The translations under genes were made by a program, and so were the position numbers. This document shows, piece after piece, positions 1-6,240 of a DNA stretch of 6,489 nt (position 1 is its first letter; every line of letters begins with the position of its first letter). The notes beneath the pieces were generated by a model, which was not told the DNA's origin, made no database searches, and saw nothing but the letters and a program-made list of their open reading frames with translations. Source of the DNA: Bacteroidales bacterium (GTDB taxonomy: Bacteria > Bacteroidota > Bacteroidia > Bacteroidales > Muribaculaceae); NCBI GenBank assembly GCA_019420545.1, contig JAHZGZ010000099.1, positions 1 through 6,489 on the forward strand, read 5' to 3'.

Positions 1-1234
1 GTATAAGCTGCTCCACGATTATACCGTCACTCTTTTCAAGCTCGTAATCGGCGGGAGTGGCCGATACATAGACAGTCTGCTTGGTCAGCGCCTCGAATTC
101 GTTGAATTTCAGAGGGCGGTTGTCGAGCGCGGCAGGTAGGCGGAAACCGTATTCCACGAGATTCATCTTGCGGGAGACGTCGCCGCCGTACATGGCGCGT
201 ATCTGCGGAATGGTAACATGGCTCTCGTCGATGATAGTAAGGAAATCCTTGGGGAAATAGTCGAGAAGGCAGAATGGACGCATGCCCGGCTCGCGGCCGT
301 CGAAGTATCGGGAATAGTTTTCGATGCCGCTGCAATGACCTATCTCGCGTATCATCTCAATGTCGTAGGTGGTCCGCTCGTAAAGTCGTGCGGCCTCGAT
401 CTCCTTGGCCTCGCGACGGAAGAACTCCACCTGTTCGCCAAGGTCGATCTCCATTTTGGCGATAGCCTGCCCTACTCTTTCACGCGAGGTAACAAAGATG
501 TTGGCGGGGAATATCTTGAACTGGTCGTGTTTGCCGAGCGATGTTCCCGACTCGGCATGGATAGTGTGGATGGCCTCGATCTCATCGCCCCAGAACACTA
601 CGCGCAGAGTAATTTCCTCGTAGGCAAGACGAATGTCGACCGTGTCGCCTTTGACGCGGAAATTGCCTCGGCCAAGGTCAATCTCATTGCGTGAATACAG
701 AGCATCGACCAGTTTGCGGAGGAATACGTTGCGTGCTATTTTCTGCCCGACATGTATGTCGATTACCGATGCATGGAAATCATCGGGATTTCCGATACCA
801 TAGAGGCACGACACCGAAGAGACAACAATGACGTCCTGGCGGCCGGAGAGAAGAGCGGAAGTGGTGGCGAGACGGAGCTTGTCGATCTCGTCGTTGATCA
901 TTAGGTCTTTCTCGATGTATTTGTCGGAAGAGGGTATATAGGCTTCGGGCTGATAATAGTCGTAGTAGCTTACGAAGTATTCGACGGCATTGTTGGGGAA
1001 AAACTGCTTCATCTCGCCATAGAGCTGTGCGGCGAGGGTCTTGTTGTGGCTCAGAAGCAACGTAGGCCGGTTGACCTGCGCGATTACATTGGCCATGGTG
1101 AACGTCTTCCCCGAACCGGTCACACCGAGAAGTGTCTGCGCCGGCACACCGTCGTTGATACCCTCTACGAGCTGACGGATTGCCTCCGGCTGATCGCCTG
1201 TCGGCGAATACTCTGACTGTAGCTGAAATTTCAT
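1..1234 (-). CDS. uvrB: UvrB, excinuclease ABC subunit B (partial, N-terminal 411 codons)
   Basis: UvrB is the damage-verifying subunit of bacterial nucleotide excision repair. It receives the lesion from UvrA, opens the DNA with its cryptic helicase fold and recruits the UvrC nuclease in the cytoplasm. The minus-strand frame is open without interruption from the ATG at 1232-1234 to the window edge. Visible motifs are the N-terminal SPTGDQP segment, Walker A GVTGSGKT (residues 37-44), the tyrosine-rich beta-hairpin YYDYYQPEAYIP (about 90-101) that clamps DNA, the Walker B/DEAD-like DESH (336-339), and the YVSATP helicase motif near the end. UvrB is usually about 670-680 residues, so roughly 60% is present; the rest of the helicase domain and the C-terminal UvrC-binding domain lie outside. 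The start matches the usual MKFQL...Y-PTGDQP beginning and has a promoter just upstream. The gene appears monocistronic at its 5' end. Confidence 0.97.
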   Translation of the reverse strand, partial: MKFQLQSEYSPTGDQPEAIRQLVEGINDGVPAQTLLGVTGSGKTFTMANVIAQVNRPTLLLSHNKTLAAQLYGEMKQFFPNNAVEYFVSYYDYYQPEAYIPSSDKYIEKDLMINDEIDKLRLATTSALLSGRQDVIVVSSVSCLYGIGNPDDFHASVIDIHVGQKIARNVFLRKLVDALYSRNEIDLGRGNFRVKGDTVDIRLAYEEITLRVVFWGDEIEAIHTIHAESGTSLGKHDQFKIFPANIFVTSRERVGQAIAKMEIDLGEQVEFFRREAKEIEAARLYERTTYDIEMIREIGHCSGIENYSRYFDGREPGMRPFCLLDYFPKDFLTIIDESHVTIPQIRAMYGGDVSRKMNLVEYGFRLPAALDNRPLKFNEFEALTKQTVYVSATPADYELEKSDGIIVEQLI

Positions 1235-1266
1235 ATCGCGTGGTCGGTAATAAGCGTTTGAATCTA

Positions 1267-1297
1267 CAAAAATATGCAATTTGCGCGATATGACAAA
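1267..1297 (-). promoter_or_regulatory. Bacteroidetes-type promoter of uvrB
   Basis: Read on the minus strand, TTTG (1294-1297) is followed after 19 bases by TATTTTTG (1267-1274). This fits the Bacteroidetes sigma-ABfr consensus of a -33 TTTG and a -7 TAnnTTTG with 19-21 bases between. Transcription would begin near 1260, giving a leader of about 26 bases before the uvrB ATG. No SOS (LexA) box was recognised. Confidence 0.7.
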
Positions 1298-1534
1298 GAG
1301 AGCATTCAACCGCCCCATAGCATTTTAAACATTTTAATAATGTAGCGAAACAGTCAAGTTGCTGGTTATAACCGAATCGGCGACACTTGGTGCTAATTCC
1401 TCAGCCGATATTTCCTATATATCAGGGTATTATAATGGCATCGATCCTACAAAAAGAGTATAATCATCGCACCGGGAGTCAAATGGTTTAGCATTTTTAA
1501 CACTACATCAATAAAACGTTAACGCATAAATAGC

Positions 1535-1542
1535 TACCTTTG
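1535..1542 (+). promoter_or_regulatory. Probable -7 promoter element of tRNA-Arg
   Basis: TACCTTTG matches the Bacteroidetes -7 consensus TAnnTTTG and ends 20 bases before the mature tRNA 5' end, a sensible distance for a short precursor leader. A matching -33 TTG is not evident at the expected spacing (about 1512-1515 reads A/T-rich), so only half of the promoter is supported. Confidence 0.55.
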
Positions 1543-1562
1543 CACTCCAATAACACATGTCA

Positions 1563-1639
1563 GGTCCGGTAGCTCAGCTGGATAGAGCAACAGCCTTCTA
1601 AGCTGTGGGTCTTGGGTTCGAATCCCAACCGGATCACCA
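1563..1639 (+). tRNA. tRNA-Arg, anticodon TCT
   Basis: The sequence folds as a complete cloverleaf. The 7-bp acceptor stem GGTCCGG/CCGGATC contains one G-T wobble. The D arm is GCTC...GAGC. The anticodon stem ACAGC/GCTGT encloses the loop CTTCTAA with anticodon TCT at 1597-1599, which reads AGA (and possibly AGG) arginine codons. The T arm TTGGG-TTCGAAT-CCCAA is canonical. The discriminator is A at 1636 and the CCA tail (1637-1639) is encoded in the DNA. No intron or broken stem is seen. Translating across this tRNA in reverse yields a spurious reading frame, which is not a gene. Confidence 0.97.
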
Positions 1640-1641
1640 AA

Positions 1642-1682
1642 AAGCGAGTCATATTGCTGAATATCAGCAATATGACTCGCTT
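1642..1682. terminator. Perfect 19-bp hairpin, likely shared terminator
   Basis: Two 19-base arms (1642-1660 and 1664-1682) are exact reverse complements around a 3-base loop ATA. The hairpin starts three bases after the encoded CCA of the tRNA and ends 54 bases before the stop of the convergent hydrolase gene. Read leftward, the stem runs into five consecutive U residues (A-run 1639-1643 on the plus strand), a fair intrinsic terminator for the hydrolase. Read rightward the U-tract is interrupted (TTCATTT), so it is weaker for the tRNA. The stem is unusually long and mismatch-free for a simple terminator. Confidence 0.75.
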
Positions 1683-1736
1683 CATTTAGAGATTGCCGCT
1701 TCACAGCTAAAACATATAGCTGCAGGGAATTATCTC

Positions 1737-2822
1737 TCATTTGCCGATATATTCATTGAAGAATTTTTCAATCTCGGCAAAGGGAATGATGTCCCTCTGA
1801 TCATAGAGGTCGGTGTGGCTGGCGCCGGGAATCACCATGAAGAGTTTGTTGTTGGGCTTGCCGGGGGTTACAGTCAGCTTCTTGTAGGCATCGCTGCCGA
1901 AGTAGAAAGAGTGGGCCTTCTCTCCGTGGAGAATCATCACAGCGTTCTCGATTTCTCCGGCACGGCTCATCAGAGGGAAGTTGATCCAGGGTATCGGAGA
2001 TGTTGCGTTGCGTCCGCCGTTGGAGTTGAGCGAACGGGGATGATAGCCCCGTTTTGTTTTATAATAGTCATAATAGTCGCGGAGAAACTTGGGCGCGTCG
2101 TCGGGCAATACATCAGGTACACCGCCTCCGAGCTTGGGAGTGCCGTTGATGTAATCCTCAGTGCGCTGTGTCGCCAGTTTCTCACGCAGGGCATTGCGGG
2201 CCTCAGCACTGTCGTCGGCATCGAAATAGCCATTGGCAGTAACTCGGCTCATATCGTACATGGTCGATGCAAGAGTAGCCTTGATGCGCGGATCAGAGGC
2301 TGCCGCATTCACAGCCAGACCGCCCCAACCGCAGATACCGATGATTCCCACTTTTTCAGGATCTACCTCAGGATGCGTCACAAGATAATCGACAGCCGCA
2401 CTGAAGTCCTCGGTATTGATGTCGGGCGATGTCATGTAACGGGGAGTGCCGCCGCTTTCCCCTGTGAACGAGGGGTCGAAGGCGATTGTCAGGAAACCCC
2501 GCTCAGCCATTTCCTGAGCATAGAGACCTGTAGCCTGTTCCTTTACGGCTCCGAAAGGCCCGCAAACGGCTATCGCGGGGAGTTTGCCAGTTGCGCCTTT
2601 TGGTTTATACATATCGGCAGCAAGAGTGATGCCGTAGCGGTTGACGAATGTCACCTTACTGTGATCAACTTTGTCACTTTTAGGGAACGTCTTGTCCCAT
2701 TCTTTTGTCAAAGTCAATTTTTCCATATTGTTTTTGTTTTCTTTTAAGTTGGAAGCGTAGAGGTCTGTCCCTATTGATGACAATACAAACAGACTTACGA
2801 CAAGTATTGTTTTTACATTCAT
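1737..2822 (-). CDS. Alpha/beta hydrolase (dienelactone-hydrolase-like), predicted exported
   Basis: This 361-residue protein has the alpha/beta hydrolase fold; its substrate cannot be told from sequence. It begins with a probable Sec signal (K4, then hydrophobic residues 5-18, possible cleavage after LYA at 23). The nucleophile elbow reads GICGWGG at 162-168, with Cys164 where most esterases have Ser, as in dienelactone hydrolases. The likely catalytic His is H336 in PGASHTDLYD, and the acid may be E301 in HGEKAHS. A D/E-GESGG-type segment at 116-125 precedes the elbow. The first ATG (2820-2822) lies only four bases from a -7 promoter element, so transcripts may begin at or after it. A second ATG at 2724-2726 (Met33, MEKLTLTKEW) sits behind an A-rich leader and would give a 329-residue cytoplasmic form without the signal. 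The AraC-family gene 68 bases upstream is probably its regulator. Family is confident; start and location are not. Confidence 0.85.
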   Translation of the reverse strand: MNVKTILVVSLFVLSSIGTDLYASNLKENKNNMEKLTLTKEWDKTFPKSDKVDHSKVTFVNRYGITLAADMYKPKGATGKLPAIAVCGPFGAVKEQATGLYAQEMAERGFLTIAFDPSFTGESGGTPRYMTSPDINTEDFSAAVDYLVTHPEVDPEKVGIIGICGWGGLAVNAAASDPRIKATLASTMYDMSRVTANGYFDADDSAEARNALREKLATQRTEDYINGTPKLGGGVPDVLPDDAPKFLRDYYDYYKTKRGYHPRSLNSNGGRNATSPIPWINFPLMSRAGEIENAVMILHGEKAHSFYFGSDAYKKLTVTPGKPNNKLFMVIPGASHTDLYDQRDIIPFAEIEKFFNEYIGK

Positions 2823-2826
2823 ATCG

Positions 2827-2855
2827 CAAAATTACGCAAAGAGCTCCACAGCAAA
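2827..2855 (-). promoter_or_regulatory. Candidate promoter of the alpha/beta hydrolase
   Basis: On the minus strand, TAATTTTG (2827-2834) matches the -7 consensus TAnnTTTG, and a TTTG at 2852-2855 could be the -33 element. The spacing is 17 bases, slightly short of the usual 19-21. The predicted transcription start falls at about 2820, on the first ATG itself, so either that start is leaderless or the downstream Met33 is used. The -33 element lies inside a palindrome, which fits regulation. Confidence 0.45.
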
Positions 2856-2870
2856 GTTGCTGTGAGGCTC
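2841..2870. repeat. Palindrome between araC-type gene and hydrolase (operator or terminator)
   Basis: A perfect inverted repeat CACAGCAA-AG-TTGCTGTG spans 2847-2864. It extends outward to a GAGC/GCTC pair (2841-2844, 2867-2870) across a two-base mismatch on each side. It overlaps the candidate -33 region of the hydrolase promoter, so it could be an operator. It also lies 20 bases past the stop of the AraC-family gene and could form an RNA hairpin, but no good U-tract follows it leftward, which makes a terminator less likely. Confidence 0.5.
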
Positions 2871-2890
2871 AAATATACTTTCCGAAAAGT

Positions 2891-3739
2891 TCAATCTGAT
2901 ATAATCGCAGTCGGAGCTATGCCGAACTCCTTTTTGAACGCAGTGGAGAAGTGAGAGGGATTGCGGAATCCGACCTCGGCATAGACCTCCACAACTTTCT
3001 TCTTTCCGGTTTTCATAAGCTCATAGGCTTTATCAAGGCGTTTCTTGATGAGCCATTTTTCGGGAGTAAGGTCGCTAATCTTCTTGAAATCACGCTTGAA
3101 CGTGGCGAGACTGCGACCTGTATAGTGGGCAATCTCCTCTATGCTCAGATCGCACATGAAATTTTCTTCCATAAATCCGAGAATGTCTATCTTCCACGGC
3201 TCGTTGAAATCAAACATCGTCGGAACGAATCTGTCATCGATAGCCAAAAGGGCCATCAGTCCCTCCTGCAGTTTCAGTTCCATGAAATTGTCTTTCGGCT
3301 TTACCTCCGGGTCGAAATAAGGAGTCATTGAGGCGAAAAGGCTTGCAAGCTCCACAGTTTTTGGCAATTTGATCACTCCGTCGGGGAGTTTGCCGCCCTT
3401 TGTTCTGATTTTGTTGAGGGACAGTTTGCTATACATTTCCCTGAGAAAATTGCGGGTGAACATCAAGAATATCCCGCAATATCGCTCACCACGATAAGTC
3501 TTCTTATACATGGTAATGTGATGGTCACGCGGAATGAACACACACTCCCCCTTACGCACATGGATTTTCTCGGTGCCGTTATCGAGAATCATCTCACCGG
3601 AGTACACATAATTGAGCGCATACTCCCGCGAGCGATGTATACAACCGCTGAGGTCATCATAAAAGAAGCTGTAAAATACATTATTATAATTGAATATCAG
3701 CTTCATCGGGCCGAGATTTTCTTCTTCGTCGATTGCCAT
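2891..3739 (-). CDS. AraC-family transcriptional regulator
   Basis: A 282-residue DNA-binding regulator. Residues about 12-100 resemble the AraC cupin-like sensing domain (YSGEMILDNG...VRKGECVFIPRDHHITMY). The C-terminal AraC/XylS domain has both helix-turn-helix units: the first at about 198-219 (LSIEEIAHYTGRSLATFKRDFKK) and the second at about 248-276 (VVEVYAEVGFRNPSHFSTAFKKEFGIAP), the latter containing the family signature GF-N-SHFS-AFKKEFG-P. The chosen ATG (3737-3739) is about 15 bases from the predicted transcription start; Met12 (MKLIFNYN) is a possible alternative. The ligand is unknown. The hydrolase gene 68 bases downstream on the same strand is the likeliest target, an inference from position. 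No truncation or frameshift is seen. Confidence 0.93.
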   Translation of the reverse strand: MAIDEEENLGPMKLIFNYNNVFYSFFYDDLSGCIHRSREYALNYVYSGEMILDNGTEKIHVRKGECVFIPRDHHITMYKKTYRGERYCGIFLMFTRNFLREMYSKLSLNKIRTKGGKLPDGVIKLPKTVELASLFASMTPYFDPEVKPKDNFMELKLQEGLMALLAIDDRFVPTMFDFNEPWKIDILGFMEENFMCDLSIEEIAHYTGRSLATFKRDFKKISDLTPEKWLIKKRLDKAYELMKTGKKKVVEVYAEVGFRNPSHFSTAFKKEFGIAPTAIISD

Positions 3740-3760
3740 ATGTTTTTGGAATTTAGGTTA

Positions 3761-3790
3761 CAAAGTTAGCCGATATAATGCAAAAGGCAA
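3761..3790 (-). promoter_or_regulatory. Bacteroidetes-type promoter of the AraC-family gene
   Basis: On the minus strand, TTG (3788-3790) is followed after 19 bases by TAACTTTG (3761-3768), a full match to the TAnnTTTG -7 consensus. Transcription would start near 3755, leaving a leader of about 15 bases. This separates the regulator from the broken esterase gene that ends 168 bases upstream of its ATG. Confidence 0.65.
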
Positions 3791-3907
3791 TTTCTCTAAA
3801 GCTCAAATATCATATCTCAAAGGCCCATACACCTCGACCGACAATTCTTCAGGATAAGGTATATATGAGAGACTATCAGCATATATAGGCAAAACATCGC
3901 GGTAAGC

Positions 3908-4938
3908 CTATTTCATGTTAGCCTCCCAAAATTGAATCGCATCCATGATCCATCCTTCGGCAACCGTACCAGTCCCGATACCAAAACCATGCTCTAACCC
4001 TTCATACATATGGAATTCAGTCGGAATCCCTAATGCAGACAACTCCTGAAGCCTATTCTGCATTGTGCGCCACGAAGCTATCCCGTCATCCGAACCGACG
4101 CAATTGTAAGTGGGCGCATCAAATTCCGACACTGAGGAATAACCGGTATATTGCATAATAACAGAGGAAGCCTGTGGTATTTCGTAATTGCCGGTAAGCT
4201 GTCGGAGATTCGTCAGATTTCCAAGCGTTGCCGCCATACGTGCTCCGGCAGAACCGCCCCACAAGGAATAGTTAGTTTTTGCAACGCCAAGGGTCTCGGA
4301 GTTTTCCTCAATGAAAGTTATAGCGCGGGCCAGGTCATTGTATGGATCATCGGGTCGATAAATCAACGCAAATGCGGTATACCCGCCTTACATAATTCCA
4401 GTGAATGAGGGAAACTGTCGTGCATGGCACCGACATAGGCAAACCCTCCTCCCGCATTAGTAATGGCAAAGGGATTTCCGGGCTTGCCTTTGAATACAAA
4501 AATACCGGTATCAGCCTTTGAACGATCCTTTTCCATCTCTTCCGGAGAATATATGTTGTAGAAAATCCGTTCACCTTTTTCTGCCTGTGAATGCAGGTAA
4601 TTCAATATTTCGAGAGTCTTTTCCAGCCGGATATAAGGATACCACATATACACCGCCGATGTGCTGGCCTGTGCCAGTGTCATTGATGGCGACACATTAC
4701 GGTCGACAGGAAACAACAGACGCCCGAATGTACCGAAAGCTGGATCGTTTATTACATCAGAAACTGTAGATCCTGAATTATAGTAAGCACCATAAGGATC
4801 CGACACATCAGAATCATCACTTACGGAGGGTGGTATAGCCGACTGCACCGGCTTATTCCACCATGTTTCATCCGTTGAACATGACACAAGCAAACAGTTT
4901 ATTGCCAAAGCTATAATTGATGGACATCTGTACTTCAT
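3908..4938 (-). pseudogene. Frameshifted acetyl-esterase/lipase-like lipoprotein (alpha/beta hydrolase)
   Basis: Two minus-strand frames join into one 343-residue protein if a single base is restored. The first (ATG at 4936-4938) starts with a lipoprotein signal: hydrophobic residues 8-18 and lipobox LVSC with Cys20, followed by acidic residues (STDE), so export to a membrane is expected. It contains the oxyanion-loop segment NAGGGF (161-166) and runs out of frame after Gly186, reaching a stop at 4363. The second frame continues as YTAFALIYRPDDPYNDLARA and carries the nucleophile elbow GGSAG (Ser230 in the restored numbering), an acidic GSDDG (Asp284 or Asp285) and EGLEHGFG (His317), a complete triad of the Aes/hormone-sensitive-lipase type esterases. 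The lost base lies within 4381-4387, beside a run of three C on the plus strand. Such esterases often remove acetyl groups from dietary glycans, but the substrate is not shown here. As read, the product lacks the triad and should be inactive, unless the shift is a sequencing error. Confidence 0.85.
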
Positions 4939-4976
4939 TATAAATAATAAATAACTGTTCTAAACTATTTAATTGA

Positions 4977-5222
4977 TTATATCAACCTTACTTTAATTTT
5001 ATTACAGGGTATTTTGATAGAGAAAAAACCGTCAGCATTAGTAACAGCAGCTATATTACTTTCGGGAACCGACAGACTGACTTCGGAAAGTTTCTTTTTA
5101 TGAGCTCTTTCCTTTATGGTTCCGGATATGACAACAAGACTATCTGCCGGCAGACTCTCAGCCATACAAAACGGAATTCCGCTGAAAAGAAAGAGGATCA
5201 ATATTACGTCACGAAATTTCAT
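4977..5222 (-). CDS. Truncated carboxypeptidase-regulatory-like domain protein (remnant)
   Basis: This 81-residue frame has a clear signal peptide (residues 1-21, with a hydrophobic core ILILFLFSGIPF and probable cleavage after CMA). It is followed by the start of a carboxypeptidase-regulatory-like beta-sandwich: VVISGTIKERAHKKKLSEVSLSVPESNIAAVTNADGFFSIKIP. The GTI...K-L--V-VSVP-SNI--VTN-DG-FSIKIP pattern is what opens much longer Bacteroidetes surface proteins. Here the frame stops eight residues later (CNKIKVRLI, stop at 4977-4979), so the domain itself is unfinished and none of the usual following region is found in any frame before the esterase gene begins 38 bases on. I read it as a 5' remnant left by a deletion; a functional tiny secreted protein is possible but less likely. 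It is probably cotranscribed with the broken esterase. Confidence 0.6.
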   Translation of the reverse strand: MKFRDVILILFLFSGIPFCMAESLPADSLVVISGTIKERAHKKKLSEVSLSVPESNIAAVTNADGFFSIKIPCNKIKVRLI

Positions 5223-5247
5223 AGTGTATAACTATATTTCCAACACG

Positions 5248-5255
5248 CAAAATTA
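5248..5255 (-). promoter_or_regulatory. -7 promoter element upstream of the truncated gene
   Basis: TAATTTTG on the minus strand fits the -7 consensus TAnnTTTG and lies 25 bases before the ATG at 5220-5222. No TTG appears at the expected -33 distance, so the promoter is only half supported. It would drive the remnant and probably the esterase, whose 38-base upstream gap has no good promoter of its own. Confidence 0.45.
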
Positions 5256-5332
5256 ATCATCACATAGAATTTTTTACTTATATATTTTTCTGTTTTTACA
5301 GCAATAAGTTCTGAAAGCAACACTACACCTCC

Positions 5333-6082
5333 CTACAGCACAGAATATCGCAATCGTGGCCAGGTTTCAAGAATTTCGGCCTTCCGATCGTCCTCTACAA
5401 CCAGATAATCTATTTCAGAAAGCGAGGCAAAACGGTAATGGTCGGCCGTATTGAGTTTGTTGGAGGTCGCGATCACGACTCGTTTACCACCCTGTTCAAT
5501 AAAGCATCTTTTCATAAGTGCCTCTTCCTGAATTGTTGTCATCAGCCCTTTTTCTGGATGAATGTCACTAACACCTACGATCGTCCAGTCAGGATAAATG
5601 TTTTCCAATGCCCGGTATGCCATGATCCCCGCCGTTACCTGCGACGGTCCGATTATCGTGCCGCCGACCATAGTGGTGACGATGTTGCGGCGAGTGGAGA
5701 GTTCTGATGCTATGGGAATGCTGTTTGTCACAACAATAAAATGTTTGTCCTCAGGCAACGCCTTTACAAGCTCAAGATTAGTAGTGCCGCCATCGATCAA
5801 CAGTACATCGCCATTCTGAAAAAGCGAAACAAGTTTATTAACCAGTGTCTGTTTCATACCTGTATCCGTATTCAGACGTTCGGTAAACTCTATCGATATG
5901 CCTGAACGCGCAATTGCACCACCATGAACCTTTGTCAGCAATCCTCGGCTTTCAAGCTCTGATATGTCACGTCTGACTGTATCATCGCTCACTCCAAGTT
6001 CTGAACTGAGTGATGTCACATATACGCGCGAATCCTTGGTGATGCGCTCAAGTATGAGATTCTGTCTTTCCTCTTTCAGCAT
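5333..6082 (-). CDS. DeoR/GlpR-family transcriptional regulator
   Basis: A complete 249-residue cytoplasmic repressor-type protein. The N-terminal winged helix-turn-helix shows the family signature: RQNLILERI (6-14), then VTSLSSELGVSDDTVRRDISELESRGLLTKVHGGA (22-56). The C-terminal DeoR sensor domain, an isomerase-like fold that binds phosphorylated sugars, has the DGGTT motif at 98-102, VVTNS at 117-121 and the GVSDIHPEKGLMTTIQEEALMKR segment at 170-192. The length is typical. The divergent neighbour is a Cof-type HAD phosphatase, a common partner for this family, and the shared upstream region has overlapping promoters and repeated motifs, so autorepression and control of the phosphatase are likely. 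The effector sugar phosphate cannot be named. The start is supported by the usual M-KEERQ beginning and by a promoter about 30 bases upstream. Confidence 0.93.
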   Translation of the reverse strand: MLKEERQNLILERITKDSRVYVTSLSSELGVSDDTVRRDISELESRGLLTKVHGGAIARSGISIEFTERLNTDTGMKQTLVNKLVSLFQNGDVLLIDGGTTNLELVKALPEDKHFIVVTNSIPIASELSTRRNIVTTMVGGTIIGPSQVTAGIMAYRALENIYPDWTIVGVSDIHPEKGLMTTIQEEALMKRCFIEQGGKRVVIATSNKLNTADHYRFASLSEIDYLVVEDDRKAEILETWPRLRYSVL

Positions 6083-6097
6083 AATTCAGCATAAATA

Positions 6098-6129
6098 TTT
6101 GCACAATACCGCAAAATTAGCTATTTTTG
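6098..6129 (+). promoter_or_regulatory. Bacteroidetes-type promoter of the HAD phosphatase gene
   Basis: TTTG (6098-6101) and TATTTTTG (6122-6129) are 20 bases apart and match the -33 and -7 consensus on the plus strand. Transcription from here would start near 6136, giving a leader of about 115 bases before the ATG at 6251. The element interleaves with the opposite-strand deoR promoter, whose -7 box lies between these two boxes. Confidence 0.55.
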
Positions 6130-6240
6130 GACGATAAAACAAGTAATAACCGAGGTTTTAATCCATATCATGCGGTATTTTTAGACATAATAAATATAAA
6201 AAACGCAACAACCGCATGATCCACGATTAAACCGCATAAA
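6108..6240. repeat. Four ACCGCA-core motifs, candidate DeoR operator array
   Basis: The core ACCGCA occurs at 6108-6113, 6211-6216 and 6231-6236 on the plus strand and at 6171-6176 on the minus strand. The second and third positions along the region form an exact 10-base inverted pair (6167-6176 and 6211-6220, ACCGCATGAT in one direction). The last two copies are direct repeats exactly 20 bases apart, close to two helical turns. The first copy overlaps the deoR -7 box and the others lie in the phosphatase leader. The spacing suggests a multi-site operator with possible looping; binding by the adjacent DeoR protein is inferred. Confidence 0.5.
6112..6142 (-). promoter_or_regulatory. Bacteroidetes-type promoter of the DeoR-family gene
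   Basis: On the minus strand, TTG (6140-6142) is followed after 20 bases by TAATTTTG (6112-6119). Transcription would start near 6105, giving a leader of about 23 bases. The -7 element overlaps the copy of the ACCGCA motif at 6108-6117, so a bound regulator would cover it. Confidence 0.65.

Larger units (their letters stand above)
1235..1562. other. Intergenic region between uvrB and tRNA-Arg
   Basis: These 328 AT-rich bases separate two divergently transcribed genes. The left end carries the uvrB promoter and the right end a -7 element for the tRNA. Between them I see no convincing coding frame. There is a perfect 10-bp palindrome, GGTTATAACC, at 1364-1373, and a weak ATCGGC/GCCGAT inverted pair to its right with a loop of about 22 bases. 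Neither is close enough to a promoter, or long enough, to assign a role. Confidence 0.5.

Noticed and set aside
218..694. Plus-strand 158-codon frame inside uvrB
   Set aside because: It is antisense to a fully conserved uvrB reading frame and resembles no known protein.
1364..1373. GGTTATAACC palindrome in the uvrB-tRNA gap as an operator
   Set aside because: A 10-bp palindrome far from either promoter can arise by chance and has no second copy nearby.
1563..1639. tRNA-Arg as the attachment site of an integrated element
   Set aside because: No integrase gene and no second copy of the tRNA 3' end is present in the window.
1534..1740. Minus-strand 68-codon frame across the tRNA containing GIRTQDPQLRRLLLYPAELPDL
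   Set aside because: This is the antisense translation of tRNA-Arg, a well-known spurious protein; the rest comes from the palindromic hairpin.
1605..2747. Plus-strand 380-codon frame from the tRNA through the hydrolase
   Set aside because: It begins inside the tRNA, crosses the hairpin and lies antisense to a clear alpha/beta hydrolase with catalytic motifs.
3860..3911. TATATATG/CATATATA and ATAGGC/GCCTAT inverted pairs near the esterase stop as terminators
   Set aside because: The stems are short or purely A/T, the loops are 12-15 bases and no U-tract follows leftward.
4363..4400. Programmed -1 ribosomal frameshifting in the esterase
   Set aside because: The join region reads AAGGCGGGTAT, without an X-XXY-YYZ slippery site or an obvious stimulatory structure.
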